Positions 7,574 through 14,731 of a stretch of 22,627 bases of DNA are shown here, piece by piece. Numbering within the stretch: position 1 is the first letter of the stretch; every line of letters starts with the position of its first letter. Under the pieces are notes generated by a model. The model was given only the letters and a program-made list of their open reading frames with translations, searched no databases and was not told the DNA's origin. The position numbers and the translations under genes were made by a program. This DNA comes from an uncultured Alistipes sp. (GTDB taxonomy: Bacteria; Bacteroidota; Bacteroidia; Bacteroidales; Rikenellaceae), in contig CAUHCL010000025.1 in NCBI GenBank assembly GCA_959604655.1, positions 1 through 22,627 of the forward strand, in the 5' to 3' direction.

Positions 7574-8721
7574 ACGCTCTTGTCCTTGCGCAGCAGCGCC
7601 GCGCGTACGCACAGCATTATGAAGGGGTTGAGCAGGTCGAACATGAAATATCGCATCGCCACGCCCTTCTCGCCCGCGCGCTCGGCTATCGATTTCATGC
7701 GTGCCGCCGCCATAGCGTAGCGCGCGAGCAGCAACAGCAGCGCCGCCGCCTTGAACTCGACGGGCATGAACGCCACGGCCGCGGCCACGGTGAGGAAGAA
7801 GAGCGACTGGCTGCCCAGGTCCCATTCTATGGCGTTGCGCACGCCCGCGGGGTAGAACGCGTAGGCTGAACCGTAGTGGCGCAGCTGCCCGATCCACCAT
7901 CTCATCCCGCCCCACGTGCGGCGGCTGACGGCGGCCTTCGGGGTGAGCGCCACGCTGACGTTCTTCGCCGTGGCTATCTTCTGTATGAACAAATCGTCCT
8001 CGCCTATGTTCATGTTGAGGTGCGTGAAGCCCTTCGATCCGAAGTAGAGGCTCTTGGTGAATCCTATGTTGTGGCGCGTGCCGCGGTAGGCGTTGCGTGC
8101 CACGGCCTGCGACAGCCAGTATGTCGAACATTGCAGCTGCGACATGCGCATCAGGTAGTTGCCGAGCCCCGCGGCGGGCTCCACCCCCGCGTATCCCAAC
8201 ACTATCTCGCCACGCATGAATGCCTTTCCCATCATCGCCAGCCACTGGTCGGTGACGGGCGCGGCGTCGGAGGTGGTCGTTACCATGTGCTCGTGGTGGG
8301 CCGACTTTATGCCCACGTTGAGGGCCATCTTCACCGATATGGGGAAGCGCGGGTTGTACTCTATCTTGGTCACCGTCAGATTGGGGTGCATCAGCCGCAG
8401 CCGCGTGAGTTCCTCGTAGAAGTCGCTGTCGGAGCCTATGTATACTATCACCACCTCGAACGGCGCGGCATACTCCTGCGCGAAGATCTGCGGCAGACGC
8501 TCGTCCAGATAGTCGTAGTCCTCGGTGAAGAGCGGTATTATGACCGACAGGGGCGGTTCGGCTTCGAGACGCTTTTTCCTTCGCGAATTGCGGAAACGCA
8601 CTATGCGTCCGTAGGCGAAGATCCAATAGTACGACTGTATGCCGAACAGAATGAGGATGATCGCGGCCAGAGCCGCGCCCTGCCATCCGTAATGCTCCGT
8701 AATTGTATCGATATATCGCAT
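7564..8721 (-). CDS. Membrane-anchored family 2 glycosyltransferase
   Basis: A 385-residue GT2-type enzyme, expected to transfer a sugar from a nucleotide donor on the cytoplasmic face of the inner membrane. A membrane helix at about 14-36 (AAIILILFGIQSYYWIF) precedes the GT-A domain, which opens with LSVIIPLFTED. TTSDAAP fills the metal/nucleotide (DxD) position, NIGEDDLF follows, and RRTWGGMRWW lies where a Q/RxxRW-type motif is expected. Two or three hydrophobic segments end the protein. A start at 8775 is open, but the perfect TATATTTG promoter element at 8746-8753 lies inside it, so 8721 is preferred. The gene overlaps the sigma factor gene downstream by 10 nt. Acceptor and product are unknown. 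Confidence 0.87.
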   Translation of the reverse strand: MRYIDTITEHYGWQGAALAAIILILFGIQSYYWIFAYGRIVRFRNSRRKKRLEAEPPLSVIIPLFTEDYDYLDERLPQIFAQEYAAPFEVVIVYIGSDSDFYEELTRLRLMHPNLTVTKIEYNPRFPISVKMALNVGIKSAHHEHMVTTTSDAAPVTDQWLAMMGKAFMRGEIVLGYAGVEPAAGLGNYLMRMSQLQCSTYWLSQAVARNAYRGTRHNIGFTKSLYFGSKGFTHLNMNIGEDDLFIQKIATAKNVSVALTPKAAVSRRTWGGMRWWIGQLRHYGSAYAFYPAGVRNAIEWDLGSQSLFFLTVAAAVAFMPVEFKAAALLLLLARYAMAAARMKSIAERAGEKGVAMRYFMFDLLNPFIMLCVRAALLRKDKSVWR

Positions 8722-8745
8722 AGAAAACGGTAGTGAATAATCGTA

Positions 8746-8753
8746 CAAATATA
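8746..8753 (-). promoter_or_regulatory. Bacteroidetes-type -7 element (TATATTTG) for the GT2-sigma unit
   Basis: An exact TAnnTTTG on the minus strand, 24 nt upstream of the ATG at 8721. A TTTG lies further upstream (8778-8781), but the 24-nt spacing is longer than the usual 19-21. It decides the start of the glycosyltransferase gene. Confidence 0.6.
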
Positions 8754-8894
8754 CTCCTTTCGCCCGAATCGTCATAGCAAAAAATCAAAAAAGTGAGGCC
8801 CGCCGAGGGGTGTGCCGCCGCCTCGGTCGGGGCCGCGTCGCGACAAATTTGCAACACCCGAGGCCCGCAGTCCCCGAAATTACGAAAAAAACAG

Positions 8895-8902
8895 TAACTT
8901 TG
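8895..8902 (+). promoter_or_regulatory. Rightward -7 element (TAACTTTG), possible tgt operon promoter
   Basis: An exact TAnnTTTG match preceded by an A-rich patch. It would give a leader of about 225 nt before tgt. A similar block (TTACTTTG, one mismatch) at 9074-9081 is closer to the gene and may be used instead. Confidence 0.45.
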
Positions 8903-8953
8903 TGCGATGCGATTGCATGTTTAAGTACCGTTTTCGGAGCGTAGCGACCGAAG

Positions 8954-8972
8954 TCCCCTCCCAAGGAGGGGA
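8954..8972. repeat. Short GC hairpin of the CCCCTCC type
   Basis: TCCCCTCC (8954-8961) and GGAGGGGA (8965-8972) form a perfect stem with loop CAA, followed by a further AGGGGAGGG (8976-8984). It sits beside a TTCGG/CCGAA inverted pair (about 8934-8952). Such units recall the short palindromic intergenic repeats scattered in Bacteroidetes genomes; only this one copy is seen here. Confidence 0.45.
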
Positions 8973-9134
8973 TTTAGGGGAGGGTCAAATCTGCAAACGC
9001 GGCCGCGGGCCGCGGGCGGATGGCCGTCGGATTTGATTTTGCGGCGATGCGACGGCGGGACATTAATTAGTGATTACTTTGTGCGGATTATGCGCATGCA
9101 GGCCTACTGCTGCGGCGCACGAAATTAGCGGTTT

Positions 9135-10265
9135 ATGAAATTTACGCTCCAACATACTGCCCCTGCGTCGAAAGCGCGCGCGGGATCGATCACGACCGAC
9201 CACGGTCCGATAGAGACCCCCATCTTCATGCCCGTCGGCACGGCCGCCGCCATGAAGGGCATCTTCCATCGCGACGTGCGCGACGACGCTCATGCGCAGA
9301 TCATACTGGCTAACACCTACCACCTCTATCTGCGCCCTGGCATGGATATCATCGAACGTGCGGGCGGCGTGCACCGCTTCTCGTCGTGGGACGGCCCGAT
9401 GCTCACCGACAGCGGCGGATTCCAGGTCTTCTCGCTCTCCGACTGCCGCAAGCTGAAGGAGGAAGGATGCCATTTCCGCTCGCATATCGACGGCTCGAAA
9501 CATCTGTTCACCCCCGAGAGCGTGATCGACACCGAGCGTACCATCGGTGCCGACATCATGATGGCCTTCGACGAATGCCCCCCGGGCGACGCTCCGCGCG
9601 ACTATGCGGCACGGTCGCTTGCGCTGACCGAGCGCTGGCTCGACCGTTGCTTCAACCGCTTCGCGCAGACCGCCCCCAAATACGGCCACGCGCAGTCGCT
9701 CTTCCCCATCGTGCAGGGCTGCGCCTACCCCGATCTGCGCGCCAAGGCGGCCGAGAACGTGAAGCAGTACGATGCCGACGGCTATGCCATAGGCGGTCTG
9801 GCCGTAGGCGAGCCCACCGAGGTGATGTACGCCATGATCGAGGTTGTGAACGCCGTTCTGCCCGAGGACCGTCCGCGCTACCTGATGGGCGTCGGCACCC
9901 CGACCAACATACTGGAGGCCATCGACCGCGGCGTGGACATGTTCGACTGCGTGATGCCCACGCGCAACGGCCGCAACGGCCAGATATTCACCTCGGAGGG
10001 TACGATCAACCTGCGCAACAAGAAGTGGGAGGACGACTTCTCGCCGCTCGATCCCGAGGGCACGAGCTTCGTCGACAGCACCTATACCAAAGCCTACGTC
10101 CACCATCTGGTGGCCAGCGGCGAGATGCTGGGCGCGCAGATCGCCTCGCTGCACAACGTGGCGTTCTATCTGCGGCTCGTGGGCGAGGCGCGACGCCACA
10201 TAATCGCGGGCGACTTCGCCGAGTGGAAACGCACCATGACGGCCAAACTGGGCCGAAGATTGTAA
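9135..10265 (+). CDS. tgt: tRNA-guanine transglycosylase, variant lacking zinc cysteines
   Basis: Exchanges guanine 34 of GUN-anticodon tRNAs for the queuosine precursor preQ1. It has 376 residues, the normal length. Asp92 in TDSGGFQVFS is the general acid/base, and Asp271 in FDCVMPTRNGRNG is the nucleophile. QGCAYPDLR and GGLAVGE form the substrate pocket region. The C-terminal zinc site of bacterial enzymes (CxCxxC plus His) is changed: after LDPE the three Cys positions are Gly309, Ser311 and Asp314, while the His is kept (His340). The fold and catalytic residues are otherwise intact, so it is probably active without that metal. It is the first gene of a run: lptF/G-family permease (12 nt later), mqnE, PASTA protein and pseudouridine synthase. 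The start follows a standard TGT N-terminus (MKFTLQHTAPASKAR). Confidence 0.96.
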   Translation: MKFTLQHTAPASKARAGSITTDHGPIETPIFMPVGTAAAMKGIFHRDVRDDAHAQIILANTYHLYLRPGMDIIERAGGVHRFSSWDGPMLTDSGGFQVFSLSDCRKLKEEGCHFRSHIDGSKHLFTPESVIDTERTIGADIMMAFDECPPGDAPRDYAARSLALTERWLDRCFNRFAQTAPKYGHAQSLFPIVQGCAYPDLRAKAAENVKQYDADGYAIGGLAVGEPTEVMYAMIEVVNAVLPEDRPRYLMGVGTPTNILEAIDRGVDMFDCVMPTRNGRNGQIFTSEGTINLRNKKWEDDFSPLDPEGTSFVDSTYTKAYVHHLVASGEMLGAQIASLHNVAFYLRLVGEARRHIIAGDFAEWKRTMTAKLGRRL

Positions 10266-10277
10266 CAAAGCAGAGGA

Positions 10278-11390
10278 ATGAAGGAGAAGATCAGAATATC
10301 GTTCCCTGGCGTCAAGATACTCGACCGCTACATCCTGGCCAAGTTCTTGGGCACCTATCTCTTCGCCATCGCCATGATTTCGGTGATCCTGGTGGTGTTC
10401 GACTATGCCGAGCACGTGGACGACTTCACCGAGATGAAGGCGCCCATGTCGGCCGTGTTCCTCGACTACTACATAAATTTCATTCCCGATTTCGTGAACC
10501 AGTTTAGCGGACTGTTCACCTTCATATCGGTCATATTCTTCACCTCGAAGATGGCCTACCAGACCGAGATCATCGCCATGCTCTCGGGCGGCATGAGTTT
10601 CCGCCGCCTCATGTGGCCCTATTTCCTCGGCGCGCTGGCCATCATGCTGCTGTCGCTCTCGCTCAACCTGTGGGTCATCCCCCAGTCGCAGATCAGCTGC
10701 ATCGAGTTCAAGCAGAAGTATTTCCGCAAGGAGCAGAACCAGCAGTACGACCGCCACATCTACCGCCAGATCGAGCCCGGCACCTTCGTCTACGTACGCG
10801 GCTTCACCCGCGCCAACCGCGCCTCCTATCTGGTTCTGGAGCGCTACGAGGGCACCCGTATCGCCGAGTCGCTGGAGGCGTCGGACCTGAGCGTCGACCC
10901 TGCGTCGGGCCGCTGGAAGGCGCAGCGCTACATCGTCCGCCGCATGGACGGGGCGGGGGCGGAGAGCTTCGAGCAGCGTCGCGACCTCGACACGCTCATC
11001 AACCTCGATGTGCGCGAGCTGGGGCGCGTCGACCGCATGGCCCTGACCATGAAGATCGGCGAGCTGAACCGCTTCATCCGCCAGCAGCGGTCGAAGGGCT
11101 CGGACTCGATAAACATACTCGAAGTGCAGCGCCACAGCCGTTTCGCCTATCCCATGGCCACCTTCATCCTCACGCTCATCGGCGTGTCGCTCTCGTCGCG
11201 CAAGGTGCGCGGCGGCACGGGCCTGCACATCGGCATCGGCATAGCGCTCTGTTTCTCCTACATCATGTTCAACCGCGTGTTCGAGGAGTTCGCCAAGAGC
11301 GGATCGCTGCCCGTGTGGCTGGCGGTGTGGATGCCCAACATGATCTTCGCCGTCATAGCGGCCTATCTCTATCGTAAAGCACCCAAATAA
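10278..11390 (+). CDS. LptF/LptG family permease (LPS export)
   Basis: A 370-residue inner-membrane protein of the YjgP/YjgQ family. Two such subunits with LptB drive lipopolysaccharide from the inner membrane to the Lpt bridge. Visible are the family N-terminus ILDRYILAKFLGTYLFAIAM (first helix), a second and third helix to about residue 135, a periplasmic beta-rich domain (about 140-280) and three C-terminal helices (about 285-368). The motif EIIAMLSGGMSFRRLMWPY at about 96-114 is the conserved cytoplasmic coupling loop. Whether it is LptF or LptG cannot be settled here; LptG is the better guess by tgt linkage. Its TAA stop overlaps the mqnE ATG by one base (TAATG), implying coupled translation. 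Confidence 0.92.
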   Translation: MKEKIRISFPGVKILDRYILAKFLGTYLFAIAMISVILVVFDYAEHVDDFTEMKAPMSAVFLDYYINFIPDFVNQFSGLFTFISVIFFTSKMAYQTEIIAMLSGGMSFRRLMWPYFLGALAIMLLSLSLNLWVIPQSQISCIEFKQKYFRKEQNQQYDRHIYRQIEPGTFVYVRGFTRANRASYLVLERYEGTRIAESLEASDLSVDPASGRWKAQRYIVRRMDGAGAESFEQRRDLDTLINLDVRELGRVDRMALTMKIGELNRFIRQQRSKGSDSINILEVQRHSRFAYPMATFILTLIGVSLSSRKVRGGTGLHIGIGIALCFSYIMFNRVFEEFAKSGSLPVWLAVWMPNMIFAVIAAYLYRKAPK

Positions 11391-12463
11391 TGGCACACTG
11401 GCAAGACATAGCGGCCCGCGTCGAGGCGGGCGGACGGCTCTCGGCCGACGACGCGCTTACGCTGTGGCGCGACGCTCCCCTGTGGCGTCTCGGATCGCTG
11501 GCCACGGCGCGCAAACGCGCGGTGAGCGGCGACAAGGTCTATTACAACCGCAATTTCCATATCGAACCTACGAACCTCTGCGTCTTCAACTGCAAGTTCT
11601 GCTCCTACCGCCGCCCCAAGGGCAGCCCCGAGGCGTGGGATATGACCATGGAGCAGATCGAGGATAAGGCGCGCGGCTACGTCGGCCGCGGCGTCACGGA
11701 GGTGCACATCGTGGGCGGCGTGCATCCCGAGCACGATATATACTACTATTGCGACATGATCCGCCGCGTGAAGGCCATCCTGCCCGAGGCGGCGGTGAAG
11801 GCTTTCACGGCCATCGAACTGTCGTACATGATCCGCAAGGCGGGACTCTCCGTCGGCGATGGGCTGCGCCTTCTGATCGACGCGGGCATGGATGCCATCC
11901 CGGGCGGTGGGGCCGAGATCTTCGACGAGGAGATCCGCGCGCGCATATGCCCCGACAAGGGCTCCACGGCCGAGTGGTTCGAGGTGCACCGCGCGGCGCA
12001 CGAGGCGGGCATAAAGAGCAACGCCACGATGCTCTACGGGCATGTGGAGAGCGTCGCCCACCGCATCGACCATCTGCTGCGCCTGCGCGCGTTGCAGGAC
12101 GAGACGGGCGGTTTCAACGCGTTCATCCCGCTCAAGTACCGCAACTTCGGCAACTCCATGTCGCAGATCGGCGAGGTGGCCGTCACGGACGACCTGCGCA
12201 CGCTGGCCATGAGCCGTCTGGTGCTCGACAACGTGCCGCACATCAAGGCTTACTGGGTCATGTACGGCAAGCAGACCACCGAAATGGCGCTGGCGTTCGG
12301 CGCCGACGACATCGACGGCACCATCGACGACTCCACGAAGATATACTCTATGGCGGGGGCCGACGACACTCGCCCGCGCATGAGCGTCGACGAGATGCGC
12401 CGGATGGTATCCCGCGCGGGATTCCGCGCCGTGGAGCGCGACACGCTTTATAACGAATTGTAA
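11390..12463 (+). CDS. mqnE: Aminofutalosine synthase (radical SAM, menaquinone pathway)
   Basis: Joins the enolpyruvyl-chorismate product to S-adenosylmethionine to give aminofutalosine, in the futalosine route to menaquinone. It has 357 residues. The radical SAM cluster motif is CVFNCKFC (Cys64, Cys68, Cys71), preceded by HIEPTNL. The later GGVHPEH, KAFTAIEL, AIPGGGAEIFDEEIR, SNATMLYGHVE and DETGGFNAFIPL are hallmarks of MqnE rather than MqnC or the F420 enzyme CofH. The gene starts on the last base of the permease stop codon. No other mqn gene lies in the window, so the rest of the pathway must be elsewhere. It implies a respiratory quinone made without the classical men genes. Confidence 0.92.
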   Translation: MAHWQDIAARVEAGGRLSADDALTLWRDAPLWRLGSLATARKRAVSGDKVYYNRNFHIEPTNLCVFNCKFCSYRRPKGSPEAWDMTMEQIEDKARGYVGRGVTEVHIVGGVHPEHDIYYYCDMIRRVKAILPEAAVKAFTAIELSYMIRKAGLSVGDGLRLLIDAGMDAIPGGGAEIFDEEIRARICPDKGSTAEWFEVHRAAHEAGIKSNATMLYGHVESVAHRIDHLLRLRALQDETGGFNAFIPLKYRNFGNSMSQIGEVAVTDDLRTLAMSRLVLDNVPHIKAYWVMYGKQTTEMALAFGADDIDGTIDDSTKIYSMAGADDTRPRMSVDEMRRMVSRAGFRAVERDTLYNEL

Positions 12464-12479
12464 AAAACGGAATATAAGG

Positions 12480-13496
12480 ATGGAAAAGAAGAGAAGCACA
12501 GGTAAACGGCACGCCGCGCGCGGAGGCGAACGCGCGGGCGCATTGATCGAGAGGCTGCGCCGCTCGCCCGTGGCGTACCACGTTCTGTTGATCGTGCTGA
12601 CGCTCACGGCGATAATAGTCGTGTCGAGTCTGCTCATGATGTTCATAACGCGCCACGGCACGCACCGCACGGTGCCCGACTTCATGGGCGTGAAGATCGC
12701 CGAGGCGCAGCGCGCCGCCCGAAAGGGCGGTCTGGAGATCATCGTGAACGACTCGCTGTTCGTGCCCGCCTACGAGGGCGGCATCGTGCTCGACCAGCTG
12801 CCCAAGGGCGGTGTGGAGGTGAAGTCGGGCCGCAAGATATACGTGACCATCAATTCGTTCCGCCAGAAGATGGTGAAGGTGCCCTACGTGGCGGGCCGCT
12901 CGCTGCGTCAGGCCAAGAACATGCTCGAAGTGGCGGGCTTGGGTATCGAACGCCTCGTCTACGAGGAAGATATCGCCACCAACTACGTGCTGGCGGAGTA
13001 TGCCGACGACCGCGAGATCGGTCAGGATTCCGACGTGCAGATCGAGATGGGCTCGGGCGTGGTGCTCAAGGTGGGCGTCGAACCCGAGAAGAACACTACC
13101 ATCGTCCCCAAGGCCATAGGCCAGACCTTGCAGGAGGCCAAGAGCCGCCTGTGGGAGCAGGGGCTGAACGTGGGCGAGGTGACCTTCGACAACGATGTCG
13201 ATCTGCTCGACCGCAAGAACGCCCGCGTTTACAGCCAGTCGCTTGGCCACAATGCGGGGGCGCGGCTCGGCACCGCGGTCTCGCTGCGTCTCACGCTCGA
13301 CGAGGCTCTGGTGGAGCGTGCGGGCAAGGCGTCGGACAAGATGGCCCGCGAGCTGGCCGAACAGCGTCTGCGCGAGGAACAGGAGCGCCTCGATTCGCTG
13401 GAGAGCGCCGAGCGCGACGACGTGGTGCGTGCGCTGCGCGAGAGCGGTGCCGCGCGCGAAGAGGTGTCGACTACCGACGAGGATGAATTTTTTTAA
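12480..13496 (+). CDS. PASTA-domain inner-membrane protein
   Basis: A 338-residue protein with a short basic cytoplasmic tail (1-30), one membrane helix (about 32-57) and three PASTA repeats outside (about 64-127, 131-200 and 206-273). Each repeat opens with a VP-type motif (TVPDFMG, KVPYVAG, IVPKAIG). A charged coiled-coil-like tail follows (about 275-338) and ends in EDEFF. PASTA modules are known to bind peptidoglycan or muropeptides in other proteins. There is no kinase or transpeptidase domain here, so it may be a wall-sensing or scaffolding protein. It lies 16 nt after mqnE and 9 nt before the pseudouridine synthase gene, within the same operon. Confidence 0.9.
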   Translation: MEKKRSTGKRHAARGGERAGALIERLRRSPVAYHVLLIVLTLTAIIVVSSLLMMFITRHGTHRTVPDFMGVKIAEAQRAARKGGLEIIVNDSLFVPAYEGGIVLDQLPKGGVEVKSGRKIYVTINSFRQKMVKVPYVAGRSLRQAKNMLEVAGLGIERLVYEEDIATNYVLAEYADDREIGQDSDVQIEMGSGVVLKVGVEPEKNTTIVPKAIGQTLQEAKSRLWEQGLNVGEVTFDNDVDLLDRKNARVYSQSLGHNAGARLGTAVSLRLTLDEALVERAGKASDKMARELAEQRLREEQERLDSLESAERDDVVRALRESGAAREEVSTTDEDEFF

Positions 13497-13505
13497 CGGC
13501 GGCCT

Positions 13506-14591
13506 ATGACTCCCGACGAAAAGCATATCGAAGCGTTCGATCCCGACGATGCGGCCGACATAGCCGAGGGCGACGCTGCCGACGAACTCTACGAACACTT
13601 CGCCATCACGGTCGACCGCGGGCAGTCGATGCTGCGGCTGGACAAGTTTCTGGTCGACCGCATGGAGCACTGCTCGCGCAACCGCATACAGACCGCCGCC
13701 GACAACGGCAACATACTGGTCAACGGCGTGGCGGCCAAGTCGAGCTACAAGGTGAAGCCGCTGGACCGCATAACGCTGGTGATGCCCTATCCCAAGCGCG
13801 AGGTGGAGATCATTCCCGAGAACATCCCGCTCGACATAAAGTACGAGGACGACGACATCATCATCGTCGACAAGGCCGCGGGCATGGTGGTGCACCCGGG
13901 GTGCGGCAATTACAGCGGCACGCTGGTCAACGCGCTGACCTACCACCTGCGCGACCTGCCCATGTTTCAGGAGGGCGACATGCGCGCGGGACTGGTGCAC
14001 CGCATCGACAAGGATACCTCGGGACTGCTGGTTGTCGCGAAGAACGAGCGCGCCCACGCGCGTCTGGCCAAGCAGTTCTTCGACCATACGATCCACCGCC
14101 GCTACATGGCGCTGGTGTGGGGCGATTTCCCCGACGACGAGGGCACCATCACGGGCAACATAGGGCGTAGCCCGCGCGACAGATTGCAGATGTACGTCTT
14201 CGCCGACGGCTCCGACGGCAAGCACGCCGTGACGCACTACAAGGTCCTGCGCCGCTACGGCTACGTCACTCTGGTGGAGTGCCGTCTGGAGACGGGCCGC
14301 ACGCACCAGATTCGCGTGCACATGGCCTGGCAGGGACATCCGCTGTTCAACGACGCGCGCTACGGCGGCGACCGCATACTGAAGGGCACCACTTTCAACA
14401 AATACAGGCAGTTCATCGAAAACTGCTTCTCGCTGCTGCCGCGTCAGGCCCTGCACGCCCGCTCGCTGGGCTTCGTCCACCCCTCCACGGGGCACGAGGT
14501 GATGTTCGAGAGCGAACTGCCCGACGACATGAAGGCCGTGCTGGCCAAGTGGGACGCCTACGTCGCCGCCCGCGGCGCAGACGGGGAGTAA
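13506..14591 (+). CDS. RluA/RluD-family pseudouridine synthase
   Basis: Converts uridine to pseudouridine in structured RNA, most likely 23S rRNA, as RluD does. It has 361 residues. An acidic N-terminal extension (1-35) precedes an S4 RNA-binding domain (about 43-92: LRLDKFLVDR, NGNILVNG). The catalytic domain has HRIDKDTSGLLVVAKN (165-180, with Asp168 as the catalytic aspartate) and RTHQIRVHM in the second half. The S4 plus catalytic layout points to RluD more than RluA or RluC, but target sites cannot be read from sequence. It is the last gene of the tgt operon run and is followed by a 140-nt gap of hairpins. Confidence 0.93.
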   Translation: MTPDEKHIEAFDPDDAADIAEGDAADELYEHFAITVDRGQSMLRLDKFLVDRMEHCSRNRIQTAADNGNILVNGVAAKSSYKVKPLDRITLVMPYPKREVEIIPENIPLDIKYEDDDIIIVDKAAGMVVHPGCGNYSGTLVNALTYHLRDLPMFQEGDMRAGLVHRIDKDTSGLLVVAKNERAHARLAKQFFDHTIHRRYMALVWGDFPDDEGTITGNIGRSPRDRLQMYVFADGSDGKHAVTHYKVLRRYGYVTLVECRLETGRTHQIRVHMAWQGHPLFNDARYGGDRILKGTTFNKYRQFIENCFSLLPRQALHARSLGFVHPSTGHEVMFESELPDDMKAVLAKWDAYVAARGADGE

Positions 14592-14604
14592 ACGAACGGA
14601 TATT

Positions 14605-14621
14605 GCAGTTCGAAGAACTGC
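14605..14621. repeat. Small hairpin flanking structured repeat, copy 1
   Basis: GCAGTTC (14605-14611) and GAACTGC (14615-14621) pair perfectly over a GAA loop, 14 nt after the pseudouridine synthase stop. Equivalent hairpins with different sequence flank the two other repeat copies (20523-20537 and 20275-20292). Confidence 0.6.
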
Positions 14622-14680
14622 GCGAGCCGTAGCCTCGCCCCGCGGAGGCTCGCTGTCGCTCGCCCCGCAGGCTACGACTC
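14622..14680 (+). repeat. Structured interspersed repeat, copy 1 (diverged)
   Basis: It shares the core AGCCTCGCCCCGCGGAGGC with the copies at 20539-20615 (plus) and 20199-20274 (minus). Two pairings are possible: GCGAGCC (14622-14628) with GGCTCGC (14647-14653), and GTAGCCT (14629-14635) with AGGCTAC (14669-14675). Differences from the other copies are compensatory in both. It lacks about 18 nt of the variable segment before AGGCTAC. It may also act as a transcription terminator between the tgt operon and ygiQ. Confidence 0.65.
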
Positions 14681-14689
14681 GAAACAGAC

Positions 14690-14705
14690 GATCCGCGAGC
14701 GGATC
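14690..14705. repeat. Small hairpin after structured repeat, copy 1
   Basis: GATCCGC (14690-14696) and GCGGATC (14699-14705) are perfect arms around GA. It lies 26 nt upstream of the ygiQ ATG and could affect ygiQ translation. The copy at 20634-20651 (GCGGCTC, loop TTCG, GAGCCGC) occupies the matching place. Confidence 0.55.
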
Positions 14706-14731
14706 ATTCGTGAATATTGCGAAAACGACCT

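Larger units (their letters stand above)
8722..9134. other. Divergent gene-free stretch between the GT2 gene and tgt
   Basis: It holds the GT2 promoter on the left, a rightward TAACTTTG at 8895-8902, a G/C-rich hairpin (8954-8972), a GC-rich patch (about 8996-9020) and a second promoter-like ACTTTGTGCG copy (9076-9085) just before tgt. The plus-strand frame 8812-9036 lacks protein-like features. Which motif serves tgt is unclear. Confidence 0.65.

Noticed and set aside
9063..11396. Minus-strand frame of 777 codons
   Set aside because: It is antisense to tgt and the LptF/G-family permease gene, both certain; it has no recognisable motif and only reflects codon bias on the other strand.
12348..14495. 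Minus-strand frame of 715 codons
   Set aside because: It is antisense to the end of mqnE, the PASTA protein and the pseudouridine synthase; no protein features.
14717..14731. TTG start giving ygiQ five more residues
   Set aside because: ATG at 14732 gives the expected YgiQ N-terminus and the TTG adds only a short basic stretch next to the hairpins.
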